Source: Sphaerochaetaceae bacterium (GTDB lineage: Bacteria; Spirochaetota; Spirochaetia; Sphaerochaetales; Sphaerochaetaceae). From it: DNA of 11,379 bases. Made by a program: the position numbers and the translations under genes. Positions 5,685 through 11,379 of the stretch are shown in pieces. The stretch covers positions 1-11,379 of the forward strand of contig JAEDOD010000057.1 in NCBI GenBank assembly GCA_016302165.1, in the 5' to 3' direction. Under the pieces are notes generated by a model. That model was not told the origin of the DNA, ran no database searches, and worked only from the letters and a program-made list of their open reading frames with translations. How positions within the stretch are numbered: the stretch's first letter is position 1; every line of letters begins with the position of its first letter.

Positions 5685-7205
5685 ATGTTCAGTAATTTTC
5701 AGCTTCTATTCCAAGGTCTGGCCAGTGCGGCCACTCCCATAAATCTTCTGTCCTGTCTCCTGGGAGGAGTATTGGGACTATTTGTAGGGGCAATGCCTGG
5801 TATCGGTTCCGTTTCCGGCTGTTCCCTGCTGCTTCCGATCACATATAGGATGAATCCATCTGCAGCTATCATCATGCTGGCAGGTATCTACTACGGAAAT
5901 ATGTATGGCGGTGCATACAGCGCAATCCTCCTTAATATTCCTGGAGATTCTCCAGCTGTCTGTACGGCATTGGAAGGATATCCTCTCTCTAAGAGGGGTA
6001 AGGCGGGAAAGGCTCTCTTTACAGCCAACTTCGCCTCCTTCATCGGTGGAACCATGGGAGTCTTCTTCCTGACTCTCGGAGGTCCTCTCCTTGCAAAGAT
6101 CGGTCTCAAGTTCGGTCCTGTGGAGACAGCTGCCCTGGTGCTCTTCGCCCTTACATCTATCGGCTGGATGCTTGGAGACAGCCCTACCAAGGGTCTCATT
6201 GCAACAGGTTTGGGAGTTATCCTCTCCACCATCGGTGTAGACCAGTCCAGCGGATCCTTCCGCTACACATTCGGATCCTGGAAGCTTCTTGCAGGAATCA
6301 ACTTCGTTCCACTTGTAATTGGAATGTTCGGCTTCTCCCAGGTCATGCTGATGATGAGGGATGAAGGAGTGATGGAGAAGGCTGCAGCCTACAAGGGAAG
6401 ACTGAGATATAAGGACTGCTTCCTTTCCTTCAAGGAAACTGTACGCCTTATTCCTCAGGCAATGAGAGACGCAATCTTGGGCCAGTTCATCGGCTTCCTT
6501 CCTGGAGCCGGCGGAACCAGCGCCAGCCTTATTTCCTACATGATGGAAAGAAAGGTCAACAGAAATAAGGCTCTCATGGGTACAGATGAAGGATCCTATG
6601 AAGGAGTCGTATCTGCAGAGGCTGCAAACAATGCTGCGGCAGTAGGCGCCTTCGTTCCTCTTCTCTCCCTGGGAATTCCTGGCTCCTCCACCACAGCTGT
6701 CCTTCTTGGTGGACTGATGGCCTGGGGTCTTACTCCTGGACCACTTCTGTTCCAGGACCAGCCAGACTTCGTATGGTCCCTCATCGGTTCCATGTATATC
6801 GGAAACCTGCTGTGCCTCCTCTTTGGTATCCTGGCGATTCCGTTCATACTGAATCTGCTGAAGATTCCAAACAAGATCATGGCTCCAATCATCGCTGTTG
6901 TATGCGTAGTAGGTGCCTATGCCACAAACAACAATATGTTCGATGTGTGGGTAATGCTGGTGGCAGGTGTGGCAGGATATGTCTTCAACAAGCATAAGGT
7001 TCCTGCAGCTCCTCTGGTCCTGGCCTTCGTGCTTGCCCCGATATTTGAGGTCAAGGCCCGCCAGGCCCTGGAGATTTCACGCTGTAACTTCTCTGTGTTC
7101 CTGACTCATCCGATTTCATGCGTGTTCATCGTTCTTACAGTGGCAATGCTTTTGACTCCAGTGGTCATGAAGGTGCTCAAGAAAGGTACAGGTAAAGGAA
7201 AGTAA
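5685..7205 (+). CDS. tctA: Tripartite tricarboxylate transporter large membrane subunit (TctA)
   Basis: Main permease of the TTT system; it carries the substrate across the inner membrane, presumably driven by an ion gradient. It has 506 residues, the normal length, and is hydrophobic throughout with about a dozen membrane segments. Family signatures are clear: GAMPGIG at 35-41, GIYYGNMYGGAYSAILLNIP followed by GDSPAVCTALEGYPL, the second-half repeat GFLPGAGGTSASLISYM from 270, and NNAAAVGAFVPLLSLGIPG followed by the GLTPGPLLF segment. The two PG-containing loops fit the internal duplication of TctA. AAGGAG overlaps the tctB stop, so expression is tightly linked. The gene ends 2 bases before the next start. 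Confidence 0.96.
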   Translation: MFSNFQLLFQGLASAATPINLLSCLLGGVLGLFVGAMPGIGSVSGCSLLLPITYRMNPSAAIIMLAGIYYGNMYGGAYSAILLNIPGDSPAVCTALEGYPLSKRGKAGKALFTANFASFIGGTMGVFFLTLGGPLLAKIGLKFGPVETAALVLFALTSIGWMLGDSPTKGLIATGLGVILSTIGVDQSSGSFRYTFGSWKLLAGINFVPLVIGMFGFSQVMLMMRDEGVMEKAAAYKGRLRYKDCFLSFKETVRLIPQAMRDAILGQFIGFLPGAGGTSASLISYMMERKVNRNKALMGTDEGSYEGVVSAEAANNAAAVGAFVPLLSLGIPGSSTTAVLLGGLMAWGLTPGPLLFQDQPDFVWSLIGSMYIGNLLCLLFGILAIPFILNLLKIPNKIMAPIIAVVCVVGAYATNNNMFDVWVMLVAGVAGYVFNKHKVPAAPLVLAFVLAPIFEVKARQALEISRCNFSVFLTHPISCVFIVLTVAMLLTPVVMKVLKKGTGKGK

Positions 7206-7207
7206 TT

Positions 7208-8581
7208 ATGGATTTCAACTATTTGCTTAGAAAATACAAAGGTCAGAAGGTTAAGGTAGGCGTCATCGGCGCAACCCGTGGCTATGGTTATACAATCATT
7301 GACCAGCTGAGAAAGTCTCCTCTCTGCGCCCTCCGTTTCATCTCCTCCCGCCATAGCGAGGAATGCAGAAGCGTTCTTCTGGAATTGGGATATGATGAGA
7401 AGAGGATCAAGGTGTGCTCAAACCGGGATGAAGTGAAGGAGAGCGGAAGCGGCGACCACCTTATCATCAGCGACTATTCCTTCATGACCGATAGCGGCGT
7501 GGATGTGGTCATCGAATGTACAGGAAACACTCAGGTAGGTGCCGATGCTACAACCATCGCCCTGGAAAACGGCATCGACGTGTGTATGGTATCCAAGGAG
7601 ACAGACAGCATCTGCGGTCCATACTTCAATGCCCTTGCTGAAAAGAATGGCAGATCCTATATGCTGGCAGAAGGTGACCAGCCAAGAAATCTTGTGGATC
7701 TCCACTCCTGGGCCCTGGTCAACGGCATGGAGGTCATAGCTGCAGGAAAGTCCAGCGAATACGATATCATCTACGACAGGGATAGCGGAGACGTGAAGTA
7801 TTTCGACAACCCAGTGGTAAATATTCCTGAAATCCTCAAGGAGGTTCCATATAAGGGAGTTGAGACTCTGGAAAGAAGGAAGGCTCTCCTTTCCTCCATG
7901 CTCTATCCAATCTCTGCCGACCTCTGCGAAATGAACCTGGTGTCTAACGCAACAGGCCTGAAGCCAGCAGCGGCCACCATGAACTATCCTGTGGCAAGGA
8001 TCAGCGAGCTGGCAGACATCTTCATTCCAAAAGAGGATGGCGGAATCCTGGACAGCACAGGGGTGGTGGATGTTTTCTACAACTTCCGTGCTTCCGACGA
8101 AGCAAGCTTCGCAGGAGGAGAATTTGTAGTGGTGAAGGTCCACAATCCTAAGGTGTTCTCACTATTGGAGGAGAAGGGCCATGTGGTGTCCAGAAACGGA
8201 AACTATGTGTGTCTCTACCATCCATACCACATCCTTGGAGTGCAGACTCCGTCATCCATTGTCCTTCAGCACTTCCTGAGGGTGGGAGGAAACCCTGACT
8301 GCAGACAGCACTCCATTATGGTGGGAGAAGCTGAAAGGGACTTCAGAAAGGGAGATAGCTTTGCTGTAAGCGGCCATCACCATGAAATCCAGGGAGTAAG
8401 CCCACGACTTATGGAAAGGGATAAGGTAAGCAAAAAGGCCCTTCCTTTCTATGTACTTAACGGAGCTGTGGCCAAGGAGGATATCAGAAAGGGAGAGATT
8501 CTCTCTGAAGATAAGATTGAAATCAGTAAAGGTGCAGTTGTTCCATATGAAATCTACTGCAAAGGTTTGAAGCTTGATTAA
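7208..8581 (+). CDS. NAD(P)-dependent oxidoreductase, homoserine-dehydrogenase-like with C-terminal SAF domain (COG4091 type)
   Basis: Predicted soluble dehydrogenase of 457 residues. The N-terminal Rossmann fold has VGVIGATRGYG (glycines 21, 25, 27), followed by VDVVIECTG at 98-106. The family-typical MVSKETDSICGPYFNALAEK and then AEGDQPRNLVDL (GDQP at 156-159) and AAGKSSEYD (Lys181) follow. This series matches the proteins described as predicted homoserine dehydrogenases with a SAF domain. The SAF-like tail (about 411-445, LPFYVLNGAVAKEDIRKGE) is why relatives are sometimes mislabelled FlgA-like; it is not a flagellar protein. The reaction is not known from sequence: by homology it would interconvert an alcohol or lactol and a carbonyl using NAD(P). 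The start ATG follows tctA by 2 bases with AAAGGAAAG upstream. Co-expression with a carboxylate transporter suggests catabolism rather than amino-acid synthesis. Confidence 0.8.
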   Translation: MDFNYLLRKYKGQKVKVGVIGATRGYGYTIIDQLRKSPLCALRFISSRHSEECRSVLLELGYDEKRIKVCSNRDEVKESGSGDHLIISDYSFMTDSGVDVVIECTGNTQVGADATTIALENGIDVCMVSKETDSICGPYFNALAEKNGRSYMLAEGDQPRNLVDLHSWALVNGMEVIAAGKSSEYDIIYDRDSGDVKYFDNPVVNIPEILKEVPYKGVETLERRKALLSSMLYPISADLCEMNLVSNATGLKPAAATMNYPVARISELADIFIPKEDGGILDSTGVVDVFYNFRASDEASFAGGEFVVVKVHNPKVFSLLEEKGHVVSRNGNYVCLYHPYHILGVQTPSSIVLQHFLRVGGNPDCRQHSIMVGEAERDFRKGDSFAVSGHHHEIQGVSPRLMERDKVSKKALPFYVLNGAVAKEDIRKGEILSEDKIEISKGAVVPYEIYCKGLKLD

Positions 8582-8596
8582 GGCGGAGGAGATATT

Positions 8597-9640
8597 ATGA
8601 GCGACTATTTCAAGAGAGTACAGGCTAAGACCAGGACACAGTTCTGGATCAACAACGTAACAGAGGAAGAGGCACATCTTGCAATCGAGAACGGTGCCGT
8701 AGGATGCACACAGAATCCAAGCTATGGATATAAGATGCTGGTCCATCCTACACAGAGCGGAAGATCCATGGAAATCCTCAGACAGGTGCTGAAGGAGGAA
8801 AGCGATGATGACATGGCTGCCGTGGCATTCCAGAGAGAGATGGTCTCCAAGATTGCCGCAATCTTCCGCGAAGTCTATGATAAGACCAACGGTGAGTATG
8901 GCTATGTTTCCATCCAGGGAACCCCATTTGATGAAAGCTACGATACAATCATGAGACTTGCCCACTACAACAGGGAGGCAGGAGACAACATCATGATCAA
9001 GATTCCTGCTACAGACGACGGAATAAAGGCCATCGAACAGTGTGTATCGGAAGGAATTCCTGTGAACTGCACAGAGGTCATGAGCATGGCCCAGGTCATC
9101 GATGTACTGGATGCCTATGACAGAGGAGTGGAGAGGGCTGGCGGAAAGGCTCCTGTGGCCTACATCTCCCATATTTCCGGCATCTTCGACGAATTCCTTA
9201 CAAAGAAGGCAAAGAGCGAAGGCATCGAGATTTCCTCAGAGGCTCTGTTCCTTGCTTCCAAGGCTATGGCCCAGAAGGTCCGCCACTACATGGATATGAG
9301 ATCCACCAAGATGAGACTGATCAATGGTGGAGCCAGAGGCCTCCATCACTTTACAGAGTGGGTAGGCTGCGATGTATCCAATACAATCAACTGGCTGGGA
9401 ACTGCAGATAAGCTTATTGAAGCTGATCTTCCTGTAATCGAGAGATTCAACGACCCAGTGGCTCTTGATATAATTGACGAACTGGTCAACAAAATGGAAG
9501 ACTTTAGGAAGGCATACTTTACCGGCGCCCTGAAGAGCGAGGAATACCATGACTTCGGTCCTGTGGAGCTCTTCTGCTCATCCTTCAGAGGCCACTGGAA
9601 GAAGGAGCTTGAAATCATCAAGGAAGAAAGAAACAGGTAA
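8597..9640 (+). CDS. Divergent transaldolase-family protein (class I aldolase fold)
   Basis: Predicted TIM-barrel Schiff-base aldolase/transaldolase relative of 347 residues. Visible family elements are FWINN at 16-20 in the first strand (usually L-x-L-D-T), GCTQNPSYG near 36-44 (usually TTNPS), IMIKIPAT with the Schiff-base Lys135, NCTEVMSMAQ from 157 (usually NVTLLFS), and a strand with SIQG (Gln107, where fructose-6-phosphate aldolase has Gln and transaldolases often Glu). The first-strand catalytic Asp is replaced by Asn19, so proton transfer must differ from TalB. Lysine retention argues for an active C-C lyase or transferase, but the substrate is unknown. With no kinase in the cluster, an unphosphorylated substrate is possible (inference). 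GGAGGAG precedes the ATG, and its stop abuts the gntR start. It is probably not a housekeeping pentose-phosphate enzyme. Confidence 0.78.
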   Translation: MSDYFKRVQAKTRTQFWINNVTEEEAHLAIENGAVGCTQNPSYGYKMLVHPTQSGRSMEILRQVLKEESDDDMAAVAFQREMVSKIAAIFREVYDKTNGEYGYVSIQGTPFDESYDTIMRLAHYNREAGDNIMIKIPATDDGIKAIEQCVSEGIPVNCTEVMSMAQVIDVLDAYDRGVERAGGKAPVAYISHISGIFDEFLTKKAKSEGIEISSEALFLASKAMAQKVRHYMDMRSTKMRLINGGARGLHHFTEWVGCDVSNTINWLGTADKLIEADLPVIERFNDPVALDIIDELVNKMEDFRKAYFTGALKSEEYHDFGPVELFCSSFRGHWKKELEIIKEERNR

Positions 9641-10345
9641 ATGGGCATTGAAAGTCTTGCAGCAAATCTGAATATCTATGCTTCGGATGCTCTCTCTGAG
9701 CGCATCCGTGGCATGATCCTCTCCGGAGAGCTTCCGGAAGGATATGAGTTTCCCAAGGAGGAGGAGTTCTGCAGACAGCTTGGAGTGAGCAGAAGTACTC
9801 TCAGGGAAGCTTTCAAGGTTCTCAATGCTTCAGGATACATAAGAAGGATAAAGGGCCACGGAACTGTGGTGAACAAGATTTCCTCCATTCTTGAGACCGC
9901 TCCAATTGCGGAGACACTCAAGGCTGCAGAGATCAGGGAAGTTCTGGAATTCAGGGAAATGCTGGAGACCAACCAGGCTTTCCTTGCTGCAGAGAAGGGT
10001 AGTGATGAAGATATCGCGGCTCTTGGAAGAATCCTGAAGGAGATGGAGGAAAGCGAAAAGAATCTTCCTTCCTTCTCTGACCATGACGTGGAGTTCCATC
10101 TCCTGGTGTCCAAGATGTCTGGCAACTCCTTGATGTATGCAATAATGAAGAATCTGGAAAATGTCATCGACAGCACAGTCCAGCTGGCCTTCCAGATCGA
10201 CACTGAGGAAAACGTCAGGGATGCCCTTGCCGCCCACAGGGAGATTTTTGAAGCCATCGAAAAGCATCAGGGCAGCACTGCATCAAAGAAGATGAGGAAC
10301 CATATCCAGAGCGTATCTGCAAGATTTTTCAAGAAATGCCAATGA
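9641..10345 (+). CDS. GntR-family transcriptional regulator, FadR/FCD subfamily
   Basis: Ligand-responsive repressor of 234 residues. The N-terminal winged helix-turn-helix (about 13-78) contains ALSERIRGMILSGELPEGYE, a region that includes CRQLGVSRSTLREAFKVL, and the wing GYIRRIKGHGTVV. The C-terminal all-helical FCD domain (about 92-232) has the metal/ligand residues of the family: Asp149 and His153 (DVEFH), His199 (AHREI) and His221 (NHIQ). FCD domains generally bind small organic acids, often through a metal, which fits a carboxylate-uptake operon. The ATG immediately follows the transaldolase stop with only a weak AACAGG upstream, suggesting translational coupling and low expression. The probable target is the GTCAGAC-centred palindrome at 4149-4171 in the operon leader, giving negative autoregulation relieved by the substrate or an intermediate. 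Confidence 0.92.
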   Translation: MGIESLAANLNIYASDALSERIRGMILSGELPEGYEFPKEEEFCRQLGVSRSTLREAFKVLNASGYIRRIKGHGTVVNKISSILETAPIAETLKAAEIREVLEFREMLETNQAFLAAEKGSDEDIAALGRILKEMEESEKNLPSFSDHDVEFHLLVSKMSGNSLMYAIMKNLENVIDSTVQLAFQIDTEENVRDALAAHREIFEAIEKHQGSTASKKMRNHIQSVSARFFKKCQ

Positions 10346-10348
10346 TAA

Positions 10349-10360
10349 TGCCTTAAGGCA
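10349..10360. repeat. 12-bp palindrome TGCCTTAAGGCA between gntR and the dehydrogenase gene
   Basis: A perfect 12-bp palindrome fills much of the 26-base gap before the last gene. It has no loop, so it would form a poor hairpin, and it does not contain a GntR-type GT-N3-AC core. Function unknown; it may be chance. Confidence 0.3.
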
Positions 10361-10371
10361 AAGGTATCTCT

Positions 10372-11361
10372 ATGGAAAAATTCATCACAAGGGCGGCTCG
10401 CCTAAACAAGGCCTATGACATAGAACTCATTGAAAGGGAACTGGTCTGCGGCGAAAACGACATCATTGTAAAGAATCATCTCTGCGGAGTGTGCGGATCT
10501 GACAAAAGCTTCTATAGAGGCTTCATGCCTCCCCAGACAGCTGAATTCCGTCAGCCACCTGAGTTCCCGTTCCTCCTTGGTCACGAAAGTGGGGGTACTG
10601 TAGTGGCAGTAGGAAGCAGAGTCTCTGAATATAAGGTTGGAGATGAGGTCATATCCTTCGGCTGGAACAACAATTATGCAGATTATTTCAAGGCCCAGAG
10701 CTTCCAGCTTCAGCCTGCTCCTAAGGGTCTGGACAGAGACTTGGCGGCTCTTGGAGAGCCTATTGCCTGTGCCATGTACAGCGGCATGAACTCCGGTGTC
10801 CAGCTTGGTGACACCGTTGTGGTCATGGGTGGAGGTTTTGCTGGCCAGATCATCGCCCAGTGCGCCAAGGCCAAGGGAGCCCACTGTGTAATCGTTGTGG
10901 ATGTGCTGGAAGGAAAGCTGAATCTGGCTTCATCCCTGGGAGCTGATGTGGTCATAAACAGCAGGGAAGAGGATCCTGTGGCCAAGGTGAAGGCTTTGAC
11001 AGGCGGAGTCGGGGCCGATGTGGTCTGCGAAGTGGCAGGAAGCGCAGAATCCTTCAATGCCGCCTCAGCCATGATCAGACATAACGGAAAGTTCGTGTTC
11101 TATAGCTGGGTCACCACTCCGATAACCCTCAATATATCACGCTGGCATGATGACGGACTTGAATTCATCAATACCTGTCTGGTCCACCACACATGGCAGC
11201 AGAGATATGTATGGTTCCCGGAGGTCATGAGACCGGTGGAGCAGGGAATCATCAAGATAAAACCGTTGATCAATGCCACCTTCAAGCTTGAGGATATCAA
11301 GGAAGGCTTTGACTTTGTAGATAAGGATGACGCAGCGATAAAAGTTGTATTCAGGCCTTAA
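10372..11361 (+). CDS. Zinc-dependent medium-chain alcohol/polyol dehydrogenase
   Basis: MDR-superfamily dehydrogenase of 329 residues, related to sorbitol/threonine-type enzymes. Predicted catalytic zinc ligands are Cys41 (CGVCGSD), His71-Glu72 (LGHES) and Glu129 (GEPIACA). The usual four-cysteine structural zinc lobe is absent: GDEVISFGWNNNYADYF runs straight through that region. The Rossmann fold is at about 146-170 with VMGGGFAGQ, and Asp177 at the end of the second strand (VIVVDV) favours NAD over NADP. It would oxidise a secondary alcohol of the imported substrate or an intermediate (inference). AAAGG about 8 bases upstream provides a ribosome-binding site. It follows gntR after 26 bases without a terminator, so it is probably the last visible gene of the same operon. 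The remaining 18 bases of the window contain nothing recognisable. Confidence 0.9.
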   Translation: MEKFITRAARLNKAYDIELIERELVCGENDIIVKNHLCGVCGSDKSFYRGFMPPQTAEFRQPPEFPFLLGHESGGTVVAVGSRVSEYKVGDEVISFGWNNNYADYFKAQSFQLQPAPKGLDRDLAALGEPIACAMYSGMNSGVQLGDTVVVMGGGFAGQIIAQCAKAKGAHCVIVVDVLEGKLNLASSLGADVVINSREEDPVAKVKALTGGVGADVVCEVAGSAESFNAASAMIRHNGKFVFYSWVTTPITLNISRWHDDGLEFINTCLVHHTWQQRYVWFPEVMRPVEQGIIKIKPLINATFKLEDIKEGFDFVDKDDAAIKVVFRP

Positions 11362-11379
11362 TTACGTCTTTTCTCCCCA

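Noticed and set aside
5778..6995. 405-residue open frame on the minus strand inside tctA
   Set aside because: It is antisense to an unmistakable TctA. It contains no recognisable family, has an atypical composition and no ribosome-binding context, and its openness follows from the codon bias of tctA.
7208..8581. Annotation as flagellar protein FlgA because of the SAF domain
   Set aside because: The Rossmann fold and the GDQP region define a COG4091-type oxidoreductase; SAF is a shared accessory domain, and no flagellar genes are nearby.
8252..9172. 306-residue open frame on the minus strand across the SAF-domain oxidoreductase and transaldolase genes
   Set aside because: It spans two well-supported opposite-strand genes and their junction and has no recognisable domains.
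9641..10345. Codon or composition shift suggesting horizontal acquisition of the catabolic operon
   Set aside because: Arginine AGA/AGG and glycine GGA usage looks similar to that of uvrC, holA and lexA, and no integrase, repeat borders or tRNA are present.

Overview
The window looks like an ordinary chromosomal segment of a spirochaete, perhaps a Sphaerochaetaceae or Treponema relative. This rests on remembered family resemblance, not a search: the binding-protein signal peptide ends in VFA|NGQ, a form I associate with spirochaetal solute-binding proteins, arginine is mostly AGA/AGG, and glycine is often GGA. There are no rRNA or tRNA genes, CRISPR arrays, insertion sequences or phage genes.

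Left part (1-4034), DNA repair and replication. A truncated radical-SAM gene of the spore-photoproduct-lyase-like (SplB) group runs leftwards off the window. It diverges from uvrC, with only 49 bp between them. uvrC converges on and overlaps by 11 bp a leftward pair, lexA-like then holA. That pair is joined by a TAGTG stop/start overlap, which places the holA start at a GTG rather than at the longer ATG. The LexA-like protein keeps the S24 serine but has Arg where the catalytic Lys should be, and it shows no Ala-Gly cleavage site in its linker.

Middle (4035-4191). This divergent control region carries a promoter (TTTACT-N16-TACAAT), a perfect 19-bp palindrome over the -35 element, and a second symmetrical element downstream of the -10. 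The second element contains GTCAGAC, the form expected for a FadR-type GntR operator.

Right part (4192-11361), a tightly packed rightward operon. In order it encodes a tripartite tricarboxylate transporter (periplasmic TctC/Bug-type binding protein, TctB, TctA), a COG4091-type NAD(P)-dependent oxidoreductase with a C-terminal SAF domain, a divergent transaldolase-family protein, a FadR/FCD GntR repressor and a zinc-dependent medium-chain dehydrogenase. The genes most simply form one uptake-and-catabolism unit for a hydroxylated carboxylate or sugar acid: import by TctABC, redox steps by the two dehydrogenases, C-C bond cleavage by the transaldolase-like protein, and substrate-responsive control by the GntR protein. 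No kinase is present in the window. I do not recognise this combination as a characterised pathway, and it is the best candidate here for an undescribed system. The operon may continue past the right edge.
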